Shown: positions 1 to 9,520 of the stretch, piece after piece
How positions within the stretch are numbered: the first letter of the stretch is position 1
Layout of the letters: every line of letters begins with the position of its first letter
Notes under the pieces: generated by a model
Seen by the model: only the letters and a program-made list of their open reading frames with translations
Databases searched by the model: none
Told to the model about the DNA's origin: nothing
Source: Mesobacillus persicus
GTDB taxonomy: Bacteria; Bacillota; Bacilli; Bacillales; Cytobacillaceae
Length of the DNA stretch: 64,000 bases
Direction of reading: 5' to 3'
Assembly: GCF_900109925.1 (NCBI RefSeq)
Contig: NZ_FOBW01000016.1
Coordinates: forward strand, 28,920 to 92,919
Position numbers and translations under genes: made by a program

Positions 1-250
1 TAATTAAGTTGCTCATGGAGCCGGCATGATCTAAATACCCATGGATAACGACGACATTTCCAATAGGATCTTTTGGCGTAAAAGATTGAAGAAAGATTGA
101 CTCACCCATACAATTTAACATCTCATAGCGATGCTTAACATCCTTAAGGTCCAACTGATAAAGCTCGATATATTTTTTGATTTCTTCTTTCCGATAACGA
201 TTCGTAGTGGCTCTTATTTTCCCCACTCTTATTCGTTTCATCTTATCCAT
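1..250 (-). CDS. Alpha/beta hydrolase (lysophospholipase-like), 3' part outside window
   Basis: This is the first 83 codons of a minus-strand gene that runs off the left edge. An ATG at 248-250 follows an AAAAGGG ribosome-binding site. The peptide reaches the oxyanion-strand motif VVVIHGYLDHAGS, typical of the monoglyceride-lipase/lysophospholipase branch of the alpha/beta hydrolase fold. The nucleophile and the His are not in view, so substrate cannot be judged. A second in-frame ATG lies nine bases downstream (241) and could also serve as the start. Confidence 0.75.
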   Translation of the reverse strand, partial: MDKMKRIRVGKIRATTNRYRKEEIKKYIELYQLDLKDVKHRYEMLNCMGESIFLQSFTPKDPIGNVVVIHGYLDHAGSMSNLI

Positions 251-466
251 TTTTAGCATCCCTTTTCCATTGCGAAGTAACCTTGCAAATGAACTTCTCA
301 TTCAAAAATTATAACATGAAAGCCTATTCAGCTTTTCAATAACAAAACGAAAACATTATATAGGTCTAATCACCTAATCTATTTTTATAAAATTATGAAT
401 ATAAAGTTCTACCTACCTAATAAAACTTATACAATATAAATGTCAAAAAATGAAAGGAGGCATCTT

Positions 467-868
467 ATGACCTTAGGAATTCGTTTTCTAAAATTAGCTG
501 CTCTATATTTTTTAGTGGGAGTAGGGATGGGACTAACGATGGAAATCATCCAAGACCACAGATTGTCTGGAGCGCACGCCCATATTAATTTGGTGGGATG
601 GGCTTCGATGGCGATTTTCGGCGTCATTTATGTTTTATTTCCTAAAGCTGGGGAAACGGTTTTGGCTAAGCTTCATTTTTGGCTTTATAACATTTCGTTG
701 CCATTATTTATGTTAGGGTTATGTTTTGTGCTGTTAGGCAATACTTCATTGATGTTTCTTTTAATGGTTTTCCCAAACATTCTAGTTCTAAGCGTACTCT
801 TGTTTGTGATCAATATTTTTGCCAATGTAAAAGCAGAAAATTTAAGTCAGCTGTTTAATAAAGGATAG
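467..868 (+). CDS. Small haem-copper oxidase subunit I-like membrane protein
   Basis: A 133-residue integral membrane protein with about four hydrophobic helices. The segment AHAHINLVGWASMAIFGVIYVLFP resembles a helix pair of cbb3/NorB-type oxidase subunit I, the family label given to these short Bacillus proteins. At about 130 residues it lacks most of the haem/copper ligands of a full subunit I, so it is not a catalytic oxidase. It may bind haem or assist assembly (inference). The start at 467 is preferred over an ATG at 440 because AAAGGAGG lies at 454-460. A hairpin follows the stop. Confidence 0.7.
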   Translation: MTLGIRFLKLAALYFLVGVGMGLTMEIIQDHRLSGAHAHINLVGWASMAIFGVIYVLFPKAGETVLAKLHFWLYNISLPLFMLGLCFVLLGNTSLMFLLMVFPNILVLSVLLFVINIFANVKAENLSQLFNKG

Positions 869-891
869 AATATACCTCCATTTCTATCACT

Positions 892-916
892 TCCCCCCTT
901 CTATTCAGAGGGGGTT
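892..916 (+). terminator. Intrinsic terminator after the small membrane protein
   Basis: A CCCCC...GGGGG stem with an 11-base loop, followed by a short T-rich run, 25 bases after the stop at 868. The T-run is short, so efficiency is uncertain. Confidence 0.5.
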
Positions 917-992
917 CTTCATGTTCCAAGCACCTTATTTGTCCCGCCTACTTATTTTGTACATTTTCCCCCGAAAGGTTATGAAAAGAGCC

Positions 993-1029
993 AAAAAGAA
1001 AACCCCGAACTATTTTTAAAGCTCCGAGT
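993..1029 (-). terminator. Intrinsic terminator of the NapH-type ferredoxin gene
   Basis: On the minus strand, ACTCGGAGCT pairs with AGTTCGGGGT (nine of ten positions including G-U pairs) and is followed by a T-rich run. It lies about 100 bases past the stop at 1126. Confidence 0.6.
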
Positions 1030-1125
1030 TTTCTTGGACTTTCTTATCTTATTTGTATATCGTACAAAGAAAAAGTGATTCGTCATTTGAATCTATGAAG
1101 GTTACACAATCGATCATATTGCGGG

Positions 1126-2139
1126 TTAATTAATATAATCCGCCCACGGGATTAATTCTTTAAAATGTTCGTAGGTTAAGACGGTGTCCCAATGTCCTGT
1201 TGCCTTTGCAGCTAATACAACAATCGCGAACAAGGCGAGGAATCCGAATGGAACCACCCATTTATTGACCTTTGTAGGTCCGACTTGCATCGTTAATGTC
1301 TCTTTCACTGGGCAGGCTTCGACACATTGCATACATGCCGTACATTCAGGTGTCATCACTGTCTTCTTTTCAGTGATACTAATTCCTTGCGGACAAGCAC
1401 GTGTGCATTGATTGCAGTTACTGCATGTATCGACATTTCGTTTAATCTTGGTCATTCCGAGCATGGAACCTAATCCGATTAACGCTCCATACGGGCAAAG
1501 AAAGCGACACCAGAAATTTTTAAAAAATAAGGATAGGATAAAGATGACACCAAGCACCTTTATAGTCGTTGCACTGATTTCCAAGAAATATTGAAGCATT
1601 TTAACATCTGATATGAGATTATAAGGGGACATTAGAAAACCGATTACCGCATCAATTGGCATATTTATGACCATAAAAATAAAGAAACCTAATAATATGT
1701 ATTTGATCGGCAGAAGATTCCAACCAATCCATTTGGGTAGATTGAACTCTCTTTTAAACATCTTTTTCCCCAGCATTCCAACCCACTCACTGCCTGTTCC
1801 CACCGGACAAATCCAACTACAGAACGAGCGACGAAAAAGGAAGCCTGAGCCAACAAAAAAGGTGAATAACACAAGCCCAGCCGGGTGAATTGCATCAAAC
1901 TCCCCTGTCGCAACCCAAACTCTAAAGCCCATCATTGCACTTACAGGTAAAAATGCTTCCACCGCGCCAGGACGCTCCACATAGGGCATCGGCGTTGCTG
2001 AGGAAAAATGGAGATAAAACTGATAAAATTCCAAGCCAATGAACAGGGTGAAGAGAAAAAATGCGATTTTCACCCCATGCCTTACAAATACCAGCGGTCT
2101 TCGTTTAAGTTGTCGATAATAATATTGTTTTGTTTTCAT
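1126..2139 (-). CDS. NapH/NosR-type polyferredoxin membrane protein (4Fe-4S)
   Basis: A 337-residue membrane protein of the NapH/MauN/CcoG-like family. It has an N-terminal helix after a basic stretch, two periplasmic/cytosolic CxxxCP motifs (CSWICPVG and CRFLCPYG), and a C-terminal double 4Fe-4S ferredoxin (CSNCNQCTRACP and CTACMQCVEACP), then a final helix. Such proteins pass electrons between quinol and redox partners or help mature copper/haem enzymes; the partner here is unknown. The start at 2139 is chosen over 2286 because GGAGGGAG stands just upstream; the longer reading adds an unlikely 49-residue extension. It appears monocistronic. Confidence 0.85.
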   Translation of the reverse strand: MKTKQYYYRQLKRRPLVFVRHGVKIAFFLFTLFIGLEFYQFYLHFSSATPMPYVERPGAVEAFLPVSAMMGFRVWVATGEFDAIHPAGLVLFTFFVGSGFLFRRSFCSWICPVGTGSEWVGMLGKKMFKREFNLPKWIGWNLLPIKYILLGFFIFMVINMPIDAVIGFLMSPYNLISDVKMLQYFLEISATTIKVLGVIFILSLFFKNFWCRFLCPYGALIGLGSMLGMTKIKRNVDTCSNCNQCTRACPQGISITEKKTVMTPECTACMQCVEACPVKETLTMQVGPTKVNKWVVPFGFLALFAIVVLAAKATGHWDTVLTYEHFKELIPWADYIN

Positions 2140-2308
2140 AAGCAGTCTCCCTCCAAGAAAAATTATAATAGAAACATTTTCCGAGGAAATAAGAAGCTGG
2201 TAATTGTTGCTTATTCTCCATATATATAGACAAAACTTTGTCAAGAAAAGGATAAAAAAAGAGCATGACTGGTTGAAAGCAGTCATACTCTTGCATTCTA
2301 TCTAGCTT

Positions 2309-3031
2309 TTATAAAACCTTACTCAAAAATGCCTGTGTTCGTTCATTCTGCGGGTCATCAAAGATTTGTTTGGGTGAACCTTCTTCCATAATAATGCCTT
2401 CGTCCATAAAAAGAACCCGGTCGCATACTTCCTTTGCAAAGCCCATTTCATGTGTAACCACAACCATGGTCATTCCTTCTTCTGCTAAGTCTTTCATGAC
2501 TTGAAGAACATCTCCGACTAGTTCAGGATCAAGGGCAGAGGTTGGTTCATCGAATAGCATCACCTTCGGCTCCATCGCTAATGCCCTCGCAATGGCAACC
2601 CGCTGCTTTTGTCCCCCAGATAGGCTATCTGGATAGACACCCGCTTTATCAGACAAGCCGACCTTTTCCAATAAAGGCAATGCGACTGCTTCAGCTTCGC
2701 TTTGACTCATGTTCTTGATTTTCATTGGACCAAGTGTAATATTATGAAGAACGGTCATATGAGGAAACAGGTTGAAGTGCTGAAACACCATCCCTACACG
2801 TGAGCGAATCGAGTTAATATCAATTTTAGGGTCCGTTAAATTTTCCCCATCGACGAGGACCTCACCGCTTGTCACTTCTTCTAATAAATTTAAACAACGT
2901 AAAAACGTACTTTTCCCCGATCCCGAAGGCCCAATTACACAAACCACTTCTTGTTCATTGATGTTTGCATCGATTCCTTTTAATACTTCTAGTTTTCCAA
3001 ATGATTTATGCAAATCTTGTACTTGTATCAT
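2309..3031 (-). CDS. Polar amino acid ABC transporter, ATP-binding protein (GlnQ/HisP type)
   Basis: A 240-residue ATPase with Walker [10 protein letters not shown] (residues 34-42), Q-loop VFQHFN, signature LSGGQKQR, Walker B VMLFDEP and switch His in VTHEM. Length and sequence are those of the GlnQ/HisP/ArtP family. It overlaps the permease stop/start by one base, so the two are translationally coupled. With the permease and the lipoprotein it makes a complete importer for a polar amino acid or cystine-like solute; the substrate cannot be assigned by eye. Confidence 0.93.
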   Translation of the reverse strand: MIQVQDLHKSFGKLEVLKGIDANINEQEVVCVIGPSGSGKSTFLRCLNLLEEVTSGEVLVDGENLTDPKIDINSIRSRVGMVFQHFNLFPHMTVLHNITLGPMKIKNMSQSEAEAVALPLLEKVGLSDKAGVYPDSLSGGQKQRVAIARALAMEPKVMLFDEPTSALDPELVGDVLQVMKDLAEEGMTMVVVTHEMGFAKEVCDRVLFMDEGIIMEEGSPKQIFDDPQNERTQAFLSKVL

Positions 3032-3687
3032 TAGACGTCCAGTCTCCTTTCAACCCTTCTTAGGTAAATAGATGTTGGAATGGTGATGAGTAGATAAAGC
3101 ACACAAACCATTGTCAACGTCTCAAAAGGAGTAAAGGTAGTCGCATAATAGGTTTTGGCCTTATAAACCATTTCGCCAACCGCGATGGCTGAAAAGAGCG
3201 AAGTATCTTTTAAGCTAATCACAAATTGATTTCCTAGTGGAGGAATCATCCGCTTAAACGCTTGCGGCCAGATAATATAACGCATCGTTTGATTTTTCGT
3301 TAAGCCAATTGATCTTCCCGCTTCCATTTGACCTTTATCAATCGAATGGACCGCTCCGCGGACAATTTCTGCGATGTAGGCACCAGCATTGAGCGCGATG
3401 GCTAAAATTGCTGCAACAAGCTTATGCATATTCAAATCCATTAATTGCGACAGTCCAAAATAAATAAAAAGAATCTGAGCAAGTAACGGCGTCCCTCGAA
3501 TCACTTCTACATACACAGAGGAAAGTCCGTAAATGAATTTATTTTTAGATAAACGACCTAGGCCGGTAAATGCTCCAATGATAAAACCGAAGAATAAACC
3601 AGCAAAGGTGATAAGTAGGGTAAATACCAATCCCTCTAGGAGGTATGGCATCGGTTTAATATAATCTGAATTTAAAAATGCTTCCAC
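3031..3687 (-). CDS. Polar amino acid ABC transporter, permease (HisM/GlnP type)
   Basis: A 218-residue permease with about five membrane helices and the EAA loop of the His/Glu/Gln/Arg family (around [22 protein letters not shown]). A single permease gene implies a homodimeric membrane domain. It sits between the binding protein and the ATPase, in the usual order. A hairpin between binding protein and permease (3726-3767) probably lowers expression of the two membrane-complex genes relative to the binding protein. Confidence 0.92.
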   Translation of the reverse strand: MEAFLNSDYIKPMPYLLEGLVFTLLITFAGLFFGFIIGAFTGLGRLSKNKFIYGLSSVYVEVIRGTPLLAQILFIYFGLSQLMDLNMHKLVAAILAIALNAGAYIAEIVRGAVHSIDKGQMEAGRSIGLTKNQTMRYIIWPQAFKRMIPPLGNQFVISLKDTSLFSAIAVGEMVYKAKTYYATTFTPFETLTMVCVLYLLITIPTSIYLRRVERRLDV

Positions 3688-3725
3688 GTTCTCGCCCCTC
3701 TAATTGTAATTGATTGTCCTCAGTC

Positions 3726-3767
3726 TAAAAAAAGTGTAACAAGCCAAAACTTGCTACACTTTTTTTA
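3726..3767 (-). terminator. Intercistronic hairpin/terminator between binding protein and permease
   Basis: A long A-rich/T-rich stem with the core AGTGTAACAAG / CTTGCTACACT and a run of seven Ts. It lies 10-50 bases after the binding-protein stop. Partial termination here would explain excess binding protein, a common arrangement in ABC importer operons (inference). Confidence 0.75.
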
Positions 3768-3778
3768 ATCAGAGGTTC

Positions 3779-4594
3779 TTATTTCTCTGTGCCGAATGGG
3801 CGCTCCCCAAACCACTTCTCGTAAATGTCATCATACGTACCATCTTCTTTGAATTTAGCAAGTGCCTCATTGAATGGTCCGACAAGCTCAGAGCCTTGTT
3901 TAAAAGCAATTCCATATTGCTGTGCCTCAACAATGTCACCGACTGTTTTCAAGCTACCTTCTGACTTTTCATTGGCGTAATATAATGCATTCGGAGAATC
4001 ATAGACAACCGCGTCAATTCGACCACTGCGTAGCTCCATATATGCTTCAACAATTCCTTCAAAAGGAGTGACTTCCGCATCTGGATAATTTTCTACTAAA
4101 TAATCATAGCTCGTAGATCCTGTTCTTGTTGCCACTTTCTTTCCAGAAAGGTCATCCATTTTGGTAATTTCTTCATTGTCTGTCTCTACCACGGTTATAA
4201 GACCCGCATCATAGTATGGATCGGAGAAATCAATCTTTTCCTTCCGTTCATCGGTAATCGTAATTCCGGCAATTCCAATTTCAAAACGGCCTGTCTCCAT
4301 ACCTGCAATTAGTCCACTAAACTCCAAGGTTTCAAATTCAATTTCAACCCCAGATTCATCCGCAAGAGCTTGAATTAATTCAATATCAAACCCTTCCATT
4401 TCACCGGTATCAGGATTTTGGAATTCAAACGGAACAAAGTTACTATCTGTTGCAACCGTATAAACTTGCTTCTCTTCCGAATCATTCGAAGCCCCTTCCG
4501 AAGTATCGCCTGAAGTTTCTTCACTACCCCCACATGCTGCCATAAGTAGAACAGCAAAACCTAACATAATTGAAAATAAAAAGCCTTTTTTCAA
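3779..4594 (-). CDS. Amino acid ABC transporter substrate-binding lipoprotein
   Basis: A 271-residue extracytoplasmic solute-binding protein (SBP_bac_3, family 3). It has a short basic N-terminus, a hydrophobic helix, the lipobox LLMAAC with lipidated Cys, then an acidic Ser/Gly linker and the family core ([47 protein letters not shown]). The TTG at 4594 is preferred over the ATG at 4615: AAAGGGGGAG lies directly before the TTG, and the resulting MKKGFLFS start is a normal signal peptide. It heads the three-gene importer operon. Confidence 0.9.
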   Translation of the reverse strand: MKKGFLFSIMLGFAVLLMAACGGSEETSGDTSEGASNDSEEKQVYTVATDSNFVPFEFQNPDTGEMEGFDIELIQALADESGVEIEFETLEFSGLIAGMETGRFEIGIAGITITDERKEKIDFSDPYYDAGLITVVETDNEEITKMDDLSGKKVATRTGSTSYDYLVENYPDAEVTPFEGIVEAYMELRSGRIDAVVYDSPNALYYANEKSEGSLKTVGDIVEAQQYGIAFKQGSELVGPFNEALAKFKEDGTYDDIYEKWFGERPFGTEK

Positions 4595-4896
4595 AGTGCA
4601 CTCCCCCTTTGTCATTAATTAATTATTACAAAGATTACAAGAATGATAAACTTCGATATTTACGCTATATTCAGAATAATGTAGCAAATACTCCCCTTAG
4701 GCTTCTTCACTTCTAATATCCTTACAATTCCTAACAATCCCTAGAGAATCCTTCACCCCATCGACAGAACCCTACAAATACCACCCAATTTCTGGATGGT
4801 GCCTGGCACCTAGGGGGGGATTTCAATAAATGGTATTATCTTACTAAAAACCTATAAATATATGGTATGGAAATCTATTTGAATGGAGGCAATTTG
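4595..4896. other. Intergenic region with a GGTGCC-type palindrome
   Basis: Divergent region between the binding-protein gene (minus) and the SIMPL gene (plus). It should hold both promoters, but I cannot pick convincing -35/-10 pairs. The only structure is GGTGCC-T-GGCACC at about 4799-4811, a member of the palindrome family also seen at 9.36, 13.14, 20.27, 26.95, 35.57 and 38.33 kb. Confidence 0.5.
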
Positions 4897-5556
4897 ATGT
4901 ATTATCCTCCTGCGCGGAATACAAATAATGATGAAAATCGAAGGATAACAGTTTATGGGAATAGTAGGCTTACGGTAAAGCCGAGTATAGCAGAGGTTCA
5001 ATTAGGTGTGGAAGTTCGGAACAATGAGGTAAACGCTGCTCAACAAGAGAATTCACAGAGAATTCAACAGGTAATCCAAAGTTTAGTCAGATTAGGGATC
5101 CCCCAGGATCAGATTCAAACCGTCGATTATCAGATTTATCCTCAGTATGATTATGTGGACGGGGAACAGCAATTTCGAGGGTACCAGGTGACCCATATGC
5201 TAATGGTGAAAAGTGAAAACATCAATCAAGTAGGGTTATTGATTGATACAGCAGTTCAAAATGGCGCGAATCGGATATCATCCATTCGATTTACGGTTAA
5301 AAACTTAGATGCCTATTATCAACAAGCGTTAAAACTGGCATTAGAGAATTCAGTTTTGAAGGCTCAAACCCTTGCGAAGGTGATGAATGTTTCCCTAGAT
5401 CCAATACCCGTAGAAATTTTAGAACAAACAACAACCCCTCCACCGATTCCCTATCAAGCTATGGCTGAAACAGGTTTAGTTGCTGGAGTTACAACCCCTA
5501 TAGAACCTGGGCAGATAGAAGTTGAATCCAAGCTAGAAACGAAGTTCAAGTATTAA
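4897..5556 (+). CDS. SIMPL domain-containing protein (DUF541)
   Basis: A 219-residue protein matching the SIMPL/DUF541 (YggE-like) family: ITVYGNSRLTVKPSIAEVQLGVEV near the N-terminus, then the IQTVDYQIYPQY and YQVTHMLMVK strands. Unlike many members it has no signal peptide, so it is probably cytoplasmic or coat-associated rather than periplasmic. The function of the family is not firmly known. The start at 4897 follows GGAGG with seven bases spacing; the upstream ATG at 4867 has no ribosome-binding site. Confidence 0.85.
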   Translation: MYYPPARNTNNDENRRITVYGNSRLTVKPSIAEVQLGVEVRNNEVNAAQQENSQRIQQVIQSLVRLGIPQDQIQTVDYQIYPQYDYVDGEQQFRGYQVTHMLMVKSENINQVGLLIDTAVQNGANRISSIRFTVKNLDAYYQQALKLALENSVLKAQTLAKVMNVSLDPIPVEILEQTTTPPPIPYQAMAETGLVAGVTTPIEPGQIEVESKLETKFKY

Positions 5557-5814
5557 GCAAAACACGTCGGAGAGAAACGTGAGAGAACCGTATATTACTA
5601 TACGGGCCTTACTATTGGAATTTTACCATTATAATCAACTTGTTTTCCCTTAAGATCCTTAAATGACGCCGCTCAGCAAAATTAACATTCTAGGGCCAAA
5701 CAAATAAAATTAGCATAGATGTCGTTTTTCAATTTTAAAAAAGAAGGGGAACGAAAAATACAGAGAGAATAATAGGACTAGTTAAGCATTTTATTATATT
5801 TGGAGGGAAAAAAC
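5557..5814. other. Intergenic region with a small hairpin
   Basis: A short perfect stem CCGTATA/TATACGG with a four-base loop lies at about 5588-5606, shortly after the SIMPL stop, but without a following T-run. It may be a weak terminator. The rest is A/T-rich and probably holds the promoter of the dehalogenase-like gene. Confidence 0.35.
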
Positions 5815-6708
5815 ATGCCCATTATTCGGACCCCTGAAGAGCGTTTTGCCAATCTACCAGGATACCCTTTTAAACCAAAATATCTAAACGTAAATGATGC
5901 ACGAGTCCATTATGTTGACGAAGGAGATGGCGAGGTAATCCTTTGCTTGCATGGTGAGCCCACTTGGTCTTATTTATATCGTCATATGATCCCTCCCCTA
6001 TCTGAGCGTTTCAGGGTGATTGCCCCTGATTTTATCGGCTTTGGTCGTTCAGACAAATACACCGAACAAAACGAGTATTCATTTGACATGCATATGAATA
6101 CACTTAAAGTTTTCATTGAATCTTTAGACCTTGAGCGGATAACTCTAGTCGTTCAAGATTGGGGTGGCCTGATTGGACTGGGAGTGCTTGCTGATCTACC
6201 CGATCGATTTTCGAGATTGGTGATCATGAATACTGGGCTCCCTACTGGCGAAACTGCGCCAACGAAAGGATTTTTAACTTGGCGAAAGTATGCGGAGCGG
6301 ACAACGGACCTGCCCATTGGGAAAATTATTCAGCGTAGTGCTGCCCCTGGAAATCAACTTGCTGAGGATATTATTGCGGCGTATGAGGCTCCATTTCCAA
6401 CAGAAGAATATAAAGCTGGTGCACAGGTTTGGCCACTCCTTGTTCCGATCAACATCGACGACCCAGGTGCAGCCCAAATGAGAAAATCAAAGGAAGTTCT
6501 TATGAACTGGGAGAAACCAGCACTCGTGGCATTTTCCGATTCTGACCCTATTACTAAGGGTGGCGACCGGTTCTTCAGAAAAATCATTCCTTCCGCGGCC
6601 AAAGAACCTGAGGTGATCATTGAAAGAGCCGGCCATTTTCTTCAAGAAGAGAAAGGAGCCGAAATTGCTCAAAAGATTATAGAATTTTCGTTGCGGAACC
6701 CTATTTAA
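5815..6708 (+). CDS. Haloalkane dehalogenase-like alpha/beta hydrolase (HLD-I / DhlA type)
   Basis: A 297-residue alpha/beta hydrolase that would cleave a carbon-halogen bond by an Asp nucleophile. Visible features are HGEPTWSY (oxyanion strand, about 46-53), nucleophile elbow VVQDWGG with Asp115 and the halide-binding Trp116, a cap-domain Trp156 in LTWRKY aligning with the second halide-binding Trp of DhlA, a probable acid Asp244 (FSDSDPIT) and His274 (RAGHFLQEE). All triad positions are present. The start at 5815 follows TGGAGGG. It is a single gene with its own terminator. A generic hydrolase of the same fold remains possible without assay. Confidence 0.82.
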   Translation: MPIIRTPEERFANLPGYPFKPKYLNVNDARVHYVDEGDGEVILCLHGEPTWSYLYRHMIPPLSERFRVIAPDFIGFGRSDKYTEQNEYSFDMHMNTLKVFIESLDLERITLVVQDWGGLIGLGVLADLPDRFSRLVIMNTGLPTGETAPTKGFLTWRKYAERTTDLPIGKIIQRSAAPGNQLAEDIIAAYEAPFPTEEYKAGAQVWPLLVPINIDDPGAAQMRKSKEVLMNWEKPALVAFSDSDPITKGGDRFFRKIIPSAAKEPEVIIERAGHFLQEEKGAEIAQKIIEFSLRNPI

Positions 6709-6760
6709 CCATATAGGTCACATTGGTTCCGAGTTTTTCAAAACCTAATATTGATCCATG

Positions 6761-6791
6761 AGGGGCAAGCCATTTGGCTTGGCCCCTTTTC
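6761..6791 (+). terminator. Intrinsic terminator after the dehalogenase-like gene
   Basis: AGGGGCAAGCC pairs with GGCTTGGCCCCT (one bulged G) around an ATTT loop, followed by TTTTCATTTTATTT. Confidence 0.85.
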
Positions 6792-6914
6792 ATTTTATTT
6801 AGAAAGAACTGGTCCTAAATCATTTTTTAGATTGATAAAAAAAGAAATACACATATTCCTACCATCACCGGAAATTATATGAAAGGAAAAGTTTGCCGAA
6901 AGGACGTAACGATT

Positions 6915-8276
6915 ATGGATGATTTGCTTATTGCTCGCTCACTATTTGGTACAACGATGGCCTTTCATATCATTTTTGCCACGATTGGCGTTGGGCTGCC
7001 ATTGATGATTTTAATTGCTGAACTGATGTATCAGAAAACAAAGGACTTAGAATATGTGGTCATGGCAAAGCGATGGACAAAAGCCTTTGCTGTTTTACTA
7101 GGTGTTGGAATTCCGACCGGGACTATTGCCGGGGTACAGTTATCCTTGCTTTGGCCGGGATTTATGGAAGTAATTGGTCGAGTGATGCCGCTACCGTTTC
7201 AAATTGAAATTTATGCTTTTTTTGTTGAGGCTTTATTTATGTCCATTTATGTTTATGCGGCAGAACGAATTGCCCCATGGATGAGAATTGCCAGCTTGAT
7301 ATTGGTCGCACTGGGGGCACTGGCCTCTGCAGTTTTAATAACAAATGTCCATGCGTTTCAGGGAACACCTGCAGGTTTTCGGTACGAGAATGGACAATTT
7401 GTCGATATTGATCCTTGGGCTGCCTTCTTCAACCCAAGCTTTTTCGTGACTGCCACTCATGTAGCTTTGTCTGCTTATGTTACAGGAGCGTTTATCGTTG
7501 CGTCTGTTGCCGCTTTTAAAATGCTAAGGAATGAATACGGCTCACGAATATACCATTTTCACCAAAAAGCGTTAATGATTAGTCTTGTGGTCGGCGGGAT
7601 TGCGTCGTTCTTGACAGCGACCAATGGTCATACCGCTGCTCAATATTTGCATCAATATCAACCTGAAAAACTAGCAGCTGCGGAAGGTTTATTTGAAACC
7701 CAGTCACATGCCCCGCTTGCGATCGGTGGATTTACGGACCGCGAAACCGAGACAGTAAAATGGGGAATTGAAATTCCTTGGGCCTTAAGCTTTCTAGCCG
7801 GAAACAGCTTCGACACCGTGGTTGTTGGGTTGAATGATTTTCCCGAGGAATGGTGGCCGCCTTTGTTTGTCCATACATTATTTAATGCAATGGTATTGAT
7901 TGGCTCACTTTTGATTTTCATTGCGATAGCTGGTCTCGCTTGGAAGAAGTTTTTGAAAAAAGACCGTTTTCCGAAATGGTTCCTTTGGATCCTTGTCACA
8001 TCTGGACCATTGGCGATTATAGCGATTGAAAGTGGTTGGATTTTAGCTTGTTCTGGTCGACAGCCTTGGGTGATTTACCGCTTTTTATCCACCGCCCAGG
8101 CGGCAACGACAGCCACCGACTTAGGCATCCTCTTTATTTTATTTGCAGGGGTGTATGTCATCCTAGGTACTGCTGTTGTTTTGGTTTTACTATATTTCTT
8201 TAGAAAAAATACGGTCATGGACGACATCGATCGGGCTGAGAAAAAGAATGTTCCGTTATTCAGTACAAATTCATAG
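6915..8276 (+). CDS. cydA: Cytochrome bd-type menaquinol oxidase subunit I (CIO/YthA-like)
   Basis: A 453-residue polytopic subunit I that oxidises quinol and reduces O2 to water. His18 in AFHIIFATIGVG is the expected high-spin haem ligand, the THVALSAYVTGAF helix carries a second His, and GRQPWVIY is the family hallmark. The Q-loop between helices 6 and 7 is short, as in cyanide-insensitive/YthA-type enzymes rather than E. coli CydA. The start is placed at the MDDLLIARSLFG methionine; an ATG at 6879 would add 12 polar residues. It forms an operon with subunit II, 12 bases downstream. No CydDC transporter genes are present nearby. Confidence 0.9.
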   Translation: MDDLLIARSLFGTTMAFHIIFATIGVGLPLMILIAELMYQKTKDLEYVVMAKRWTKAFAVLLGVGIPTGTIAGVQLSLLWPGFMEVIGRVMPLPFQIEIYAFFVEALFMSIYVYAAERIAPWMRIASLILVALGALASAVLITNVHAFQGTPAGFRYENGQFVDIDPWAAFFNPSFFVTATHVALSAYVTGAFIVASVAAFKMLRNEYGSRIYHFHQKALMISLVVGGIASFLTATNGHTAAQYLHQYQPEKLAAAEGLFETQSHAPLAIGGFTDRETETVKWGIEIPWALSFLAGNSFDTVVVGLNDFPEEWWPPLFVHTLFNAMVLIGSLLIFIAIAGLAWKKFLKKDRFPKWFLWILVTSGPLAIIAIESGWILACSGRQPWVIYRFLSTAQAATTATDLGILFILFAGVYVILGTAVVLVLLYFFRKNTVMDDIDRAEKKNVPLFSTNS

Positions 8277-8288
8277 GGGGACTAGCAG

Positions 8289-9341
8289 ATGACGGATGCA
8301 CTGATTGCAATTACCGTACTTTGGGGATTTGTGTTTATATATGCTGTAATGGCAACAATGGATTTTGGCGCTGGGTTTTGGTCGATGATTTACATCAACC
8401 GTGAAAAAACAAAGGCTACGAATATCGCCAACCGCTACCTATCACCGACATGGGAAGTAACGAATACCTTTATTGTCGCATTAGTGGTCGCGGTCTACAG
8501 CCTATTCCCGACCGCTGCTTATACACTTGGAACCATTTTACTCATTCCTGGGAGCATGATTTTGCTGTTGTTAGCATTAAGAAGTGCCTTTCTGGTCTTT
8601 TCAAATATTGCATCAGAGTATCGAAAACCTCTGACCTATATTTCTGGAGTGACTGGGATTATCATACCCGGCTTACTGATTAGCGTACTCCCTATTACAC
8701 ATGGAGAATATCTTAATTATGAAACTGGGAACGCACAATTGGATTTACAGCAGGTATTCACTAGTCCTAATGTTTATACGTTTATCGTCTTTGGCATTAG
8801 CAGCACTCTTTTCCTTTCTTCTTTATTATTAGCGGATTATTCGAAGGTTTCGAATGAAATGGAAGCTTACAAGGTCTACCTCCGGGATGCAAAGATTGCT
8901 GGACCTATTTCCTTGATTATGGCTTTTTGTATTATGTTGACCCTTCAACGTGAAGCGTTATGGTTATACAACAAAATGATGGAAGACCTTCCCCTGTTAT
9001 GGGTTTCAGTCGTGTTTTTCTTGCTAGGAGGAGTTGGCTTATTTGCACCTTCGTTTTTTGAAAAAGGGGTTCGGGGGATGCCTAGACTGGCTGTTATTGC
9101 GGTAACAGTTCAATATTTAATTGCAAGTTATGTTTATGGAAAAGCACACTTACCTTATATCGTTTATCCAAGTGTCACGATTGATTCGGCTTTTACGGAT
9201 CCAAATTCCTTTAGAGCTGTATTCATTACTTATATCGTCGGCTTCGCCATCCTCTTCCCGGGATTCATTTACTTTTGGAGCTTGTTTATGCATGACAAAC
9301 GCTACCTCCAACAAAAAAATCCACAAGAAGGCGCAAGATGA
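8289..9341 (+). CDS. cydB: Cytochrome bd-type oxidase subunit II
   Basis: A 350-residue polytopic partner of subunit I. The N-terminus ALIAITVLWGFVFIYAVMATMDFGAGFWSMI is the usual CydB start with the conserved DFG helix, followed by SPTWEVTNTFIV. It structurally supports the haem subunit. The gene starts 12 bases after subunit I behind a GGGGG-type ribosome-binding site and is followed by two consecutive hairpins. Confidence 0.9.
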   Translation: MTDALIAITVLWGFVFIYAVMATMDFGAGFWSMIYINREKTKATNIANRYLSPTWEVTNTFIVALVVAVYSLFPTAAYTLGTILLIPGSMILLLLALRSAFLVFSNIASEYRKPLTYISGVTGIIIPGLLISVLPITHGEYLNYETGNAQLDLQQVFTSPNVYTFIVFGISSTLFLSSLLLADYSKVSNEMEAYKVYLRDAKIAGPISLIMAFCIMLTLQREALWLYNKMMEDLPLLWVSVVFFLLGGVGLFAPSFFEKGVRGMPRLAVIAVTVQYLIASYVYGKAHLPYIVYPSVTIDSAFTDPNSFRAVFITYIVGFAILFPGFIYFWSLFMHDKRYLQQKNPQEGAR

Positions 9342-9348
9342 AATGATA

Positions 9349-9393
9349 TGGAAAAACATTGGAAGGTGCCTGGCACCTTCCAATGTTTTTCCA
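9349..9393 (+). terminator. 22-bp perfect palindrome with GGTGCC-T-GGCACC core, probable terminator
   Basis: A perfect 22-bp inverted repeat with a single T between the arms, directly after cydB. The outer part gives ACATT...AATGTTTTT, so the transcript ends in a T-run. The core GGTGCC-T-GGCACC recurs elsewhere in the window at other gene ends. Confidence 0.8.
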
Positions 9394-9440
9394 CTAAAGT
9401 TTTTCCACCAAGGTTTTCCTCAACAATAAAAAACCAATAA

Positions 9441-9475
9441 AAAAATCGTGAGAATGAGGTTCTCACGATTTTTAT
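9441..9475 (+). terminator. Second terminator after cydB
   Basis: AAAAATCGTGAGAA pairs with TTCTCACGATTTTT around a five-base loop, followed by an AT-rich tail. It lies upstream of the ArsR-family gene. Confidence 0.85.
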
Positions 9476-9520
9476 TTATGCCGAAGAGAGATATAATCTT
9501 AGGAAAGGAGGCTGATGGTT

